Below are positions 24,101 through 34,125 of a stretch of 64,000 nucleotides of DNA, piece by piece. Position 1 is the stretch's first letter. Each line of letters begins with the position of its first letter. Below the pieces are notes generated by a model. It worked only from the letters and a program-made list of their open reading frames with translations, was not told where the DNA came from and did no database searches. Both the position numbers and the translations under genes were made by a program. The stretch lies in the NCBI GenBank assembly GCA_012932865.1, contig SAXG01000059.1:124001-188000 (forward strand), read 5' to 3'. The DNA is from Amylostereum areolatum (Eukaryota; Basidiomycota; Agaricomycetes; Russulales; Stereaceae).

Positions 24101-24559
24101 ACCACTCCTCTCTTTTTCGTCTTGTTGTTAGTCTATCTGACGAGTTATCCACGCATACAGAAACATGAAAAGAAATATCCGACCCTCTTCGCTATCGCCA
24201 TGGATTATCTGCCAATTCAGCCTTCGTCCGTTCCGAGCGAGCGCGCATTCTCCTCCGCTTCCGAGACCGACACGAAGAAACGCAACCGCCTGAGCCCCCT
24301 CCTCATGGAGGCCCTTCAAATGATGAAGTTCTCCATCAAGAAGGAGCGCGACGATCCCAGCACTCGCTTTCTAGAGGGATGGCAGACTGACGAGCAGGAG
24401 CTACTGGCCCCGCCGAAGAGGCCGAGGGATTCTGCTCTTCTCGCGAGGTTGACACTGGCACCGTCGGAGGCATCAAAGGGGATCATTGTGGAAAGAATCT
24501 TGGGCATTGAGGGTGATGGCGCTGACGCTGGTGAGGACTCGGGCTCATCCTTCGCTTGA
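21173..24559 (+). CDS. hAT-superfamily transposase, apparently intact
   Basis: It would cut and paste the surrounding element. The ATG at 21,173 sits in a good context. A Ser/Gln/Thr-rich N-terminus is followed by a BED-type zinc finger: WCRLC (about 21,682), an intron, and HLYNEHLEEY (about 21,838). The catalytic core shows SLTADLWSRLN (first Asp, about 22,340), GHWTLDNAFSNTTFLAC (second Asp, about 22,600), TRWDSFQ, and WTRVDELILLL (probable Glu, about 23,300). The C-terminal hATC dimerisation domain reads KYPTLFAIAMDYLPIQ then PSSVPSERAFSSAS (about 24,175-24,270). About nine introns of 45-60 bp join the exons, and every join I traced stays in frame. No premature stop was found. It lies wholly between the ends at 15,219 and 30,062, so it is the likely transposase of the giant element. 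Confidence 0.9.
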
Positions 24560-25285
24560 TCGTTGTCGACTATTTCTTCGTTACGACCTTTTACGACACA
24601 TTTTCTTACCGGCCGCCTGTTGTACGATACTGTAGCTTGAATATTTGTAGTGTGTATTGTATGAATACTATCGTTGTCCATTGGCTTTGAAATTCCCGAG
24701 AAATTCCTTCGAGTTTGTGCAAACATCGAACATCTCGCGACGCGCATTTTGCCTTGAAGCTTGAAGCTTCAACGTTCAACGTTCAACGTTCGACTTTCAA
24801 CTTTCACCTCGTTCTCTATCCACACCTTGCCCTGTTCCCTCGATCCTTCATCTGCAGAGCTCGGAAGGGCCTCGCTTCCAACAGTGCCCGACACCTTGTA
24901 CCAATGATGATGGAGAAACCTCAAAGATCCAGGAATGGACGGGGAAAAAGTAAGTACGTGTGATAAGCCTCCCAGTCCTCACCTTTCAACAACAGCATCG
25001 GTATCTTAGTACCTGCTACAAGCGCATGCGACAGCCACACATGCCCCACGCACATTGCCTCACCATCACCCTCGCAATAGCATCTGCCCGACATCCATCA
25101 ATGGTCGATCCCAGTACTCATTGCCCACCTCTGCGTCATTGACACATAACCCTCCCTCGCCTCCGCCCCCACCACACCAGTGACCTCAGCGAAAGCGAAA
25201 GCGAGGCTGATCATTCCAGCATCGGTCTCACTCCCATGTCGCCCCGCTCTGACGGCGGTAGCACGCTCTTCATCAACTGGAACCC
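24560..25285. other. Spacer between transposase and Ca2+-ATPase remnant
   Basis: The transposase 3' region, then a short TTCAACG-rich array (listed separately), then leader sequence of the ATPase remnant. No other gene seen. Confidence 0.4.
24767..24812. repeat. TTCAACG-type short repeat
   Basis: Adjacent copies of TTCAACG or close variants, preceded by a TTGAAGC doublet. A very similar array, same orientation, lies at 28,403-28,433 on the other side of the Ca2+-ATPase remnant. Confidence 0.7.
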
Positions 25286-27991
25286 ATGTCGACTCCGGCT
25301 CAGACGACGAATCCCGTTCCCCGTCGCGAACCAGCCTCCTTATTCCACCGCCTCAAGCGCCATTCGCGTTCTCCCAGCTGCGAATCCGCGAACAACTCAA
25401 ACGTCGACACTGACGCGAAGAAAGACAAGCCGGAGCACGAGCTTGCGCGTCCCGACCATTTCGACCTCTCTCAAGAGGCCGACTTCGATCCCGCCCCTTT
25501 CGCTTTCAAGCCCTTTCAACTCGCCAACCTCATCGACCCTAAGGACCTCGAGGTGCTCGAGGACATGGGCGGCGTCTTCAGCCTCTTGCGTGGCCTCGGA
25601 ACACATGAAACCCGCGAGTTGGGCAGTGGTCCAGGTCCCGACTCTACCGTGGGAGAAAGTGGACCGTCGCCACAGCCAGACAAGGACAACGACAACATGC
25701 CTAAGCCCGACATCAAGGTTGTCGGTCCTGGCGGCGAAGATGAGGGGCTTCCCAGCCTGCACGCGCCCAGCCTGCTCAGCATGGCTGGTCCGAGCACCGC
25801 TCCACACGGTAACGGCGACCCTCACTCCGCTTCTATCGACAAGTGCAGGGAGGTATTCGGCGCGAACATCCTTCTCACACATGCCAGCAAGAGCCTCTGG
25901 CTCCTTATGTGGCTGGCGCTCAAGGACAAAGTTTTGGTACGTCGCTCCAGTTACGGTCACGTGATTCCAGCGACTTACTCGCTCCCGTCCTAGGTTTTGC
26001 TTTCAACAGCTGCCGTTATCTCGCCCACTCTCGGTTTCTTCCAATATCTCCGTCCCGCGCGCACACCAGGCAAACCCCCTGTCGATTGGGCGGAGGGGGT
26101 AGACATCATCGTGGCCAGTCATGGTCGTGGTCATGGTCGGCTCGCTTAACGACTGACAAAAGGAGCGGCAGTTCAAGGTTCTCAACGCGAAGAAGGAAGA
26201 GCGTTCTATAAAAGTAATTCAGGGCACCGACAAGCGCCTTATCAAGGTGAACGATGTCGTTGTGGGCAATATTGCGCTGCTTGAGCCTGGCGAGATCGTG
26301 CCCTGTGACGGTGTCTTCCTTTCCGGTCATAACGTGCAGTGCGACGAGTCGGGCGCGACGGGTGAGTCGGACGCAATCAAGAAGGCCTCCTACACGGAGT
26401 GCATCGCCCTGCGTGAAGCAAAACTCGCGGAGTGGAACCCGGCAAAGGCGACGGACGATGACGGCGACATGAAACAGAAACCGTCTGGCATGGACCTCCT
26501 CGGCCATACCGACTGCTTCATCGTCAGCGGCAGCAAGGTCATTGAGGGTGTTGGTAGCTATGTTATCATTTCCGTCGGCACAAAGAGTTTCAACGGACGT
26601 ATCATGATGGGTACTTTTCCCGACGGTTTTCCCTCCGCGAGACTCAATGTATGCGAGCTTTTTTTGGACGTGCAGCATTGCGAGGCGATGTGGAGAACAC
26701 ACCCCCCTCGCCAAAACGATCGCGAAAGTCGGAAGCATCGCGGGTCTCATCCTGTTCACGGCACTCATGATCAGATTTTTCGTTCAAATAGGTCAAGGCG
26801 TTCCGGAGAGGTGCGCGCGTATATCACATTTCACTTCCTCCATTGACTGACATATCTGTTTTGAAGGACCGCGAATCAGAAAGGCATAGCTTTCGTCAAC
26901 ATTCTCATCATCGCCGTCACCCTCATTGTTGTCGCCGTCCCTGAAGGTGTGTGGTATTTCGCCGCATGTATGCACCGTCTTTGATGCCACTACCATTAGG
27001 ACTGCCACTGGCCATCACGCTCGCGCTGGCTTTCGCCACTAAGTGCATGACGAAAGAGAACCTGCTTGTGCGCGTTCTCGGCTCTTGCAAAACCATGGCC
27101 AACTCCTCCGTTGTCTGCACGGACAAGACCGGCACGCTCACTCAGAACGAGATGACCGTCGTCACCGGCTCGGTCGGCGTACATGGCAAGTTCGTACGGG
27201 GAGAACAACCAGGATCATCACAACGCGGACTCGATGAACAGGAATCGAGAGCAGGCATCGGATTCGGGCGAGCGCAAGCACAAGATGGATTTCGCCCTTG
27301 ATCTCGCAGACCTCGACAGTGTCATCTCGCCCGCCCTACGCACCCTTTTCAACGAGGCTATTGCGGTTAACTCGACCGCGTTCGAGGACACAGACGAGAA
27401 GGGGCAGGAGGTGTTCATTGGTAGCAAGACGGAGACGGCCCTCCTGAAGATGGCGAAGGAACTCAAATGGCCGAACTACAAGACGACCAGGGACTCGGTG
27501 CAGGTCCTGCAGATGATTCCGTTCTCCAGCGAGCGCAAAGCCATGGGTGTCGTTGTCGGGTTGCCTAACGGATGCGCGCGGATGTATGTCAAGGGTGCCA
27601 GCGAGATTTGACGGAGAAGTGCACCACGCATGTGAGGGTGGACAAGGAGGGCGCGCAGGATGTGAACGGAAAGGAAGTCGAGACACATGAGATCGACAAG
27701 TTGGACGCGGACAACATCTCAAGGACTATTTGGTTCTACACTTCGCAGATGCTTCAGACAATCGCGCTTTGCTATAGAGATCTCGAGTCGTAGCCGCCCC
27801 GGGTGCGCAATGCAACGACGAGAACGAGGCGCGTTCCGCTTTCTTTCCGTCTTCTGCGTGTTTCGTTCTGACTCTGTTTTGCAGGTCACATACGAGGATC
27901 TGGCGTGCGAGCTCACGCTCATCGCTATCACAGGTATCCTCCAGTATAGATCTCCTTGGGTACACAGATTGCTTCGTCGTCAGCGGCGCGG
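25286..27991 (+). pseudogene. PMC1-type Ca2+-transporting P-type ATPase, truncated and mutated
   Basis: The family pumps Ca2+ into the vacuole. Present in order: PFAFKPFQLANLIDPKDLEV and LEDMGGVFSLLRGLGTHETR (N-terminus), LLMWLALKDKVLVLLSTAAV (first helix), GNIALLEPGEIVPCDGVFL and CDESGATGESDAIKKASY (actuator domain), a helix with GSIAGLILFTALMIRFFV, GIAFVNILIIAVTLIVVAVP then EGLPLAITLALAFATK (Ca2+ site helix), and VVCTDKTGTLTQNEMTVV with the phosphorylated Asp. After these comes the nucleotide domain with VFIGSKTETALLKMAKEL and MYVKGASEI. Lesions: TGA at 26,154 replaces the Trp in SLNDWQKERQ; bases are missing after ENTP near 26,705; a T is missing at 27,608-27,611. The gene stops after LTLIAITG, so the rest of the P domain and the last six helices are absent. 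The final 40 bp resemble an earlier part of the same gene. Confidence 0.85.
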
Positions 27992-28581
27992 GCTGGTAGG
28001 TGACCGAGGCAAGGCTTTCACGGTTTCACAGTCAGATACAGCGTCTGGACAGTGGCGGCCCTCTCATGTGCGCCGTTTTTGCAACCTTTGTCGTCTGGAG
28101 AACTCGTGCAGGCTGAAGGGTGGGAACTCAAGGTTGACTTGGACATTATCGGCGGGTGGACGTGGCATCAGCGACATTGATTATTTACCCGTCCAGGAGA
28201 CTGCGTATGTGAGTAGGTTAGGGAAGGAAGGGAAGGGGGCCTAATCAAAGCAGCATAGTACTAGTAAAACGCTCCTGTCGCTTTGGATTCTTCTGTGCTC
28301 GTACTCATAATCAATCATTTTAACCTGGGAGTAAAAATCGGCGGTAATCAGCTGGGTGTGCGTGATCGTGAGAATACATTGGAATCGTGTTGAACATGTG
28401 TATGTTCAACGTTCAACATTCAACATTCAACTATTGTCTCTACGATGAGCTCCCTCAGGCTGGTTCGGTGTATTCTCTTCTTCCTACTCATCTGTAACAT
28501 ATCATTATGTGAGCTGTCATTTCTCTTTGCGTTTGACTTGCTAATCCCACACAGTTACATGTACTTTAGTGGTAACCAACG
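27992..28581. other. Spacer before the casein kinase 1 gene
   Basis: No gene recognised. It includes the second TTCAACG-type array (28,403-28,433) and the probable promoter of the kinase gene, without a clear TATA box. Confidence 0.4.
28403..28433. repeat. TTCAACG-type short repeat, second copy
   Basis: GTTCAACGTTCAACATTCAA and a further copy. Same motif and orientation as the array at 24,767-24,812. Confidence 0.65.
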
Positions 28582-29641
28582 ATGACCGTCGTCGGTTTGA
28601 AGAGAATCGGTGGGAGGTTCCGATTGCAGAAGGTTCTTGGCTCGGGATCCTTTGGTACGTCCATTCCCTCATACATCGCCTTACTCTTTCTGAAAGGTCC
28701 TCTAGGGGAGGTTCATCAGGGCTTCGACTTTATTGCGAAGAAAGACGTCGCAGTCAAGCTCGAGCAAGTGGACTACAAAGACTCAAGTCTCGAGCACGAA
28801 ATCACTGTCTATAGGAGCATTCGTAATGCTCCCGGGGTGCCGCGTGTATACTGGTTTGGAGAAGAGGGGAAATACGATGCGCTCGTTCTCGAGCTCCTAG
28901 GTCCCTCTCTCGACGAGCTCTTTACGCAGTGCAAGAGGAAGTTCAGTCTCCAGACAGTGCTCGCACTGGCAGACCAAATGGTATACAACCACTGGCGACA
29001 TATCCACACACCTGAGCTCATTCACCTACCAGGTTTCGCACTTGGCCACCTTGCACAGCCATGGCTTCGTCCATCGCGACGTGAAACCGTCCAATTTTCT
29101 CATTGGTCCCGAAGCCCGCTCCAAACGCGTGTTCATCATTGACTTCGGGCTTGCTGCTCGATACCGCAACGCAGTCACCGGCCTCCACATTCCGCACCGT
29201 GCCCATCTACCACTAGTCGGCACGTCGCGTTGGGCTTCGGTCAACACGCACATGGGCATCGAACAGTCCCGCCGCGATGACCTCGAGTCCCTTGCCTATG
29301 TTCTCATCTACTTTCTTCGGGGATGTCTGCCATGGCAAAATGTCAAAGGCGACGCTCGCATCCTGAAGGAGAAGAAATCCATCTCTCCGGCTGCACTATG
29401 CCAAGGTCTTCCTGTGGAGTTCACCACATTTCTGACATACACTCGAGAACTTCGCTTTAACGAGGCCCCTGATTATGGGTTTATTCTCTCGCTCTTCCGA
29501 ACACTCCGTGATCAGCGTGAGTTCGGTCTTCCTCACTGTTTCGATTGGGAGCAGTCCGAGCGGAGCCCTGTTGCTTCTGATACCAGCATCATTGACATGG
29601 TTGTTCCGCTGGTCAAGTCTCGGTCTCAGTCTTCAGTGTAG
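28582..29641 (+). CDS. Casein kinase 1 (CK1) protein kinase, intact
   Basis: A Ser/Thr protein kinase of the CK1 family, which acts in signalling, trafficking and cell-cycle control. Three exons: 28,582-28,654, 28,706-28,980 and 29,033-29,641, with GT-AG introns of 51 and 52 bp. The ATP loop GSGSFGEVHQG is created by the first splice. VAVKLEQVD carries the catalytic Lys, SLEHEITVYR the paired Glu, FVHRDVKPSNFLIG the catalytic loop, IIDFGLAARYRN the metal-binding Asp, and GTSRWASVNTHMGIEQSRRD is diagnostic for CK1. The protein, about 318 residues, is essentially a bare kinase domain with a very short tail (SRSQSSV), shorter than most fungal CK1. No stop or frame break was found. It sits near the right end of the giant hAT element and is the only apparently functional host-type gene in it. 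Confidence 0.92.
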
Positions 29642-30062
29642 TAGGCAGGTCGCTTTAACATGCATATACTGACTTGGGATGCTAAAGTTGAATGCTTTCC
29701 ATAGATTGTCTCGGTCTCTGCGAATCTCCAAGATACGATGTGGGCAGCTCTTATCTCGGTGAGTGTAAATATTACATATTGACCGGCATTCTGGTTAATA
29801 AACATTTTAATCAAGGGTTTATCATATTTATTTACCATCTCATCGCCTCATTTACTAGCACTTCGGAGTCTGTACAGTTACCGCATTTATGTATGAAATA
29901 TATACCCGTAGCCGGCTCGGTGATCTCAGAGCCGGTCTCTGAAGCCAGAGCTGTCCTGAGTTTGACATGTTCCTTGAGATAGCTGTCAAGATCAGATCAA
30001 TCGGCATCAGAATTGATGGTCCTTCGAGCCGGTCCACAGCTCCGGGAGCCGCGGCAACACTA
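29642..30062. other. Right subterminal region of the giant hAT element
   Basis: No gene. From about 29,910 it is rich in GAGCCGG, CCGGCTC and AGCTC motifs that recur near the left end. These could be transposase-binding sites. It ends GGCAACACTA at 30,062. Confidence 0.55.
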
Positions 30063-30070
30063 ATTGTAGC
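30063..30070. repeat. Target-site duplication, right copy (ATTGTAGC)
   Basis: Exact copy of 15,211-15,218, immediately after the right terminal inverted repeat. Confidence 0.9.
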
Positions 30071-30125
30071 TCAGGTGCGCATGTTCTTGCGAGTGTGAAA
30101 CGACATACTCACTCAGCTGACTTTG

Positions 30126-32095
30126 TAGGAACTGGCGAATCCTCGTGTGCACCCACACCTCCGTTTTGTACCCGAAGATGCCGGGGGACGTCTTAAGGAG
30201 GCGTGGCAAGCTCGGCGATGGTTGCACGAGCTCGACACTGACCTCACAACCCAGAACTATTGGCATGGATCCTACAATTTCTTCCTGTTCGAGCCGAGCA
30301 TGCTGCGACTCGGAGATGGCCAAATCTGTACGTCGACACGCTGGTTTACGAGGTTCACATACAATGGCGAAAGCATGGTCAATGTCGCAGCTGGACAATG
30401 GCTGGGTAGTGAATGAATATGATGAGCAGACCATCTCAAGTGTTGACCTGGCTATGCCGTTCGACCATCTAGTAGCTGAGGCGCAGAGTGACCAGGATCT
30501 GCCCGACCCACGGCACATTTTTGGTAGGTGAATCTCCCCTCTCCAAACCATCTGTGATGCTGATGGAGTGGTTCCGCCGCAGGATCTCGACGGGTGGCGG
30601 CTGGTCCTATCATCCCATGGAACCGAACGGACCCTAGCGCCGGGAATAAAAAGGCCGGAACGCACCATGTTGTCGCATTCCCCGTCTGACTCTACTGTGA
30701 CGACACGTCGGGGAATCTTTTGGAAAGATGGAACAAACATAACTCCTTCCTGTTTACCACGGCTGGCCTGCCTCGGCGACATGCTCATCAAGAATTAAGG
30801 CGTGCCAGAAAGATGGTATATGGGCGTGGGACTGTATACTCCAGGAGCCAGTGCTTGTAATCCCCTCTGTACTGGCGATGCTCGGGGACAATCCCATGCA
30901 AAGCGAGATGACATGCCACGTTGAGCTCATGGGAAAGCTGTTCTGTCGGGTGTAGAGTGGTCGGCGATGGAAAAGCCCCTGAGGGTACAGTACCCGGAGA
31001 GGACTGCCCCATCCCGGACATGACTGATAATGCTGATATGGAAGCCATGTCAGTGGCACGGTGGCGCGAGCAGGGCAGGCTCTGGATCAGAACAGGATGA
31101 GTTGGAACAATGAACGTCTACTCAAAAAGCACCGGAGACCATGGACGAAATGTGGCGACGGATTACACAGTTTATGGAGGTTTGCGTCCACCGAGAATAC
31201 CAGCTGTCGGGGTACTGATTTGAGTCTGGGGACAGATTGGTCGAGTTTGCACCCGGGGGCAGACCGTCAGTCATGGAGTTGCGCTCTCAGTTTGCCGCAG
31301 GAAAAGTGGTGGGCGGCATGTCAGCTGTCAAGAAGATGCGCACGGCCAGCGGCATCAAGGATACGTTTCAGAACGTGTTTCTGGAGAGACTCTTTAGCAT
31401 CACCAAGCGTAAAGGGGCTTCCAAGCCTCGGAAACAGGAGGAAGTCGACCGGTTTGTTGCCGAGGAACTCCCTGGAAGCTACATACATTACATTCCTATA
31501 TGGTGAATTCGAGGTATATTCTGGGTAGATTTTCATGTGTGCGGGAAGGTGACGGCTCAATAGACCTTGATTCTCATTCAGATACTCCAGTCGAGAGATT
31601 CTGCACGTTATCCTGCTCGGCTTCGTCAAGTACCTCTGGTGTGACGCCATCACACGTATATGCCCTAATGATGCCCTAATGATCGTCCTACATTAATAGC
31701 TTGTCTCTCCTCTTTCGACGTCGCTGGCCTCGGAGTCTCACCTGGCGCGGTTAGTAGCATTGGTGTGGGAGCCGCAAATTGCAGATGTGGAAGAATATTA
31801 CGTACGTCTTGTTACCATCATTTATTTCACTTTCGGCGGCTCACACCCTACTCAGGACGACCTCAAAAGGACCATTGACCACTTCCTCGAAACAACATGC
31901 TGGTGTACCCCGCGCTGGTTTAACAAGCCGAAATTCCTTATCCTCCTTCATCTTCCTGACAATGTCGTCCGCTTCGGACCGGCAATGCTCTTTGCTACCG
32001 AGGGCTTTGAGTCCTTCAATGCTATCATTCGGGCTCACAGCGTCCATAGCAATCATCAAGCACGCTCACGCGATATTGCTGATGAGGCCTGGTGA
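30126..32095 (+). pseudogene. 3' half of the decayed transposon-derived gene (Plavaka-like family)
   Basis: After an acceptor site at about 30,128 the text reads ELANPRVHPHLRFVPEDAGG, EAWQARRWLHELDTDL, FFLFEPSMLR, WVVNEYDEQTISSVDLAMPF. Then, with frame changes, come WAWDCILQEPVLVIPSVLAM and LGDNPMQSEMTCHVELMGK (about 30,815-30,950), DTPVEILH and LGFVKYLW (about 31,580-31,640), LVWEPQIADVEEYY, and FNKPKFLILLHLPDNVVRFG with PAMLFATEGFESFNAIIRAH (to 32,095). This is the order of the middle and C-terminal parts of the basidiomycete transposon family whose N-terminal part is at 13.2-14.8 kb. Frame breaks occur around 30,950-31,520. The two halves are separated by the giant hAT element. Confidence 0.6.
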
Positions 32096-32276
32096 GAAAC
32101 CCGCATTTTGATGAAGAGCCGGAGCAAGTGCCCGCAGGGTAACCATGCACAATCTCTTTCGACCGCTACAAATCTTTTTTTTGAGACTGGATCTGGTCAG
32201 CGCGTTTCAGCTCGATTCTCGCTGTACATCAGGTACATATGTATAGCTCTGTAGATTCATATAGATTGCATTCATT

Positions 32277-32982
32277 GGGGAGCTTCACAGTGCCGTTTTA
32301 GAGGCCGTTTTAGAGCTCGTTTTCGAATCCGTTTTTGCGCACGTCTTAGAGGCCTCATTCCCATGAGCATGGTTTCCCTTGTGCAATTTCGAAAATGCCT
32401 CCCTAAACCTATGCTAGGGTTGATTTGTCAGCTCCGGGGAGCAACCGGGGGGCTCCGAAAACGAGTTTGACTCTGAACGGCTTGTTTTCAAACTCGTTTT
32501 GAAGCCACGTGATGCCTCGCGCTGAGACGCTGTGCCGTCGGAGCTCCTGGAGGAGTGGCGGCCGTTATAAACAAGGTCTGTTGCATACCGTGTATTATTA
32601 TGTTTAAGACCAGTGATGCATCTATTAACTAAGAATATGATGAATTGTGCAAAAATGAAACTGTTTGTAGCCTTTTTCATGTTGCAAGTGGGTGTGGTAC
32701 TGTGCCGCTTCACACGGCAGCCTTACCTTTCGAGCACCGATGAAGAGTGCCGAGATGTCACCGAAAGCAGCCCCAAAACGACGCTGAAGCGGGTCCGTTT
32801 CCGGAGTTTGCCGTGGCTAGTATCTACTCATAGACCAATAGAAATTCTCCCTCAAGTGACCCTTAAATCTTACTTTTCGATTTCACCTTCAACCGTGGGA
32901 ATGAGACCTCTGAGACGTGCGCGAAAACGGATTCGAAAACGAGCTCTAAAACGGCCTCTAGAACGGCACTGGGAGCTCCCTA
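32277..32982. mobile_element. MITE-like element with inverted repeats of about 83 bp
   Basis: The left arm (32,277-32,360) and the reversed right arm (32,899-32,982) match almost throughout; both contain GAGGCCGTTTTAGAGCTCGT, then TTTCGAATCCGTTTT and GCGCACGTCT. The 538-bp interior has no transposase and contains AAACTCGTTTT-type motifs like those of the arms. Outside, GATTGCAT occurs on both sides in inverted orientation, so the full arms may be longer. No clear target-site duplication was found. Confidence 0.75.
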
Positions 32983-33620
32983 TTTGCTTAGGGAGCTGCT
33001 TTCCATGCAATCCAGGATGATTGTGCACAATGCGATAGGAGAAAAATCTGATATATTCATAGAGATTCATAGGATACATAACATATCTAATACAGTACTC
33101 TACTGTGCCCTTACTCTCCAAGACATCTGAGGATCTCCCATTCCCCGGCCCAAACCACACTGTGCGGTGGCAGAAAATGTAGTCGTCGGCAATGGAGACC
33201 TGAAAACTGGTTAGGATGATCAATACTGTCAATAACATGCTCGATGCTCACCACGTCACCTCAGAGCCTGCCCCTTCTACTGTCTAGAAAGTAGGAGTAA
33301 ATTTGTCAGTGGACTCGGATCTGTGCTCGTCATCCAGATATCGAACGGGACTTACTGGGCCCAGTACCTGCCCCACCATTCCCCTCTCTGAGTCAGCACG
33401 CCCCGACACACTCCGCACACTGAACGCCTGTCTGCCCACATCCGAACACGACACATCCTGGGCGAGGCTAGATCCACAAAGTGAGTCTTCACACAGTCAG
33501 GCTGGTTGGGTCCGCTGCTCTGCCAGTTGTGTGGGCGCGAGGGCTAGCTGACTGCTACAGAGCTTGTGAGAGGACCATACAGGGATATGCAGTGAAGGTC
33601 ACGTACATTAAATAGACAAT
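32983..33620. other. Spacer between two DNA elements
   Basis: No gene or repeat recognised. Open frames at 32,870-33,238 (minus) and 33,303-33,551 (plus) are unsupported. Confidence 0.4.
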
Positions 33621-33773
33621 TATTGCTATTTTCAATACCCATGAGAATCTGTGTGTTAAAAAAAAAGAGTTCCAGTCCGTGTCTCTGAGTTCAACGCGGG
33701 CCGCGTCGTTCGCGTCGTTGACGCGTCCGCTGTTGCCGCCGTCTCCGTCGGCCATCCCTATCCCACCACCTGT

Positions 33774-33834
33774 CCCGCCGTCTCTCCCGCCGTCTCTCCC
33801 GCCGTCTCTCCCGCCGTCTCTCCCGCCGTCTCTC
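33774..33834. repeat. 12-bp tandem repeat in the left arm of the Tc1/mariner element
   Basis: Five copies of CCCGCCGTCTCT. The right arm (36,860-37,110) holds degenerate purine-rich counterparts, so the repeat is part of the element's subterminal structure. Confidence 0.85.
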
Positions 33835-34125
33835 CTGTCACCTGTTCCCCATCCCACTGTCCGTCTCAAGTCCATCTCGCTGTCCCACGGCTCACTGAGT
33901 CCGCCGCCTGTTCTCCCATCTTTCCGCCCCATCCCTCCTTCCCATCGTCCAACCATCATCTGTCCCACCGCTGTCCGTACTACCCGCCCTTCCTGTTTTT
34001 GGTATTGCTATTTTCTCTCTGTATGTCCCTCCATCTATCTAATCACGCTATCCAACTGATTGTTAACCTCCAGGCCGTCGTACTACTCCCCGTCCCACTC
34101 CTCTGCTTCAACCACCACTCTGGCC

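Larger units (their letters stand above)
15219..30062 (+). mobile_element. Giant hAT element carrying captured host genes (14.8 kb)
   Basis: The left end reads TAGTGTTGCCGCAGCTCC and the right end, reversed, TAGTGTTGCCGCGGCTCC: 17 of 18 bases match. Identical 8-bp ATTGTAGC copies abut both ends. Subterminal GC-rich motifs such as CCGGCTCTGA and AGCTCC occur at both ends, as hAT transposases need. Inside are a complete hAT transposase gene (21,173-24,559) and a set of host-derived sequences. These are an EST1/SMG6-like remnant on the minus strand and, on the plus strand, an unknown fragment, a KDEL-receptor fragment, a Ca2+-ATPase remnant and an intact casein kinase 1 gene. Introns remain in the captured pieces, so capture was at DNA level. 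Ends and duplication are seen directly; mobility by the internal transposase is inferred. Typical hAT elements are 2.5-5 kb. Confidence 0.87.

Noticed and set aside
15219..30062. Starship or Helitron as the explanation for the large cargo element
   Set aside because: No tyrosine recombinase captain gene, no Rep/helicase gene and no Helitron-type ends; the 8-bp duplication, inverted TAGTGTTGCC ends and internal transposase all indicate hAT.
33774..33834. Regular short repeat resembling an array
   Set aside because: The units are 12 bp and directly adjacent, without spacers, and the sequence is eukaryotic; it is a simple tandem repeat, not CRISPR.
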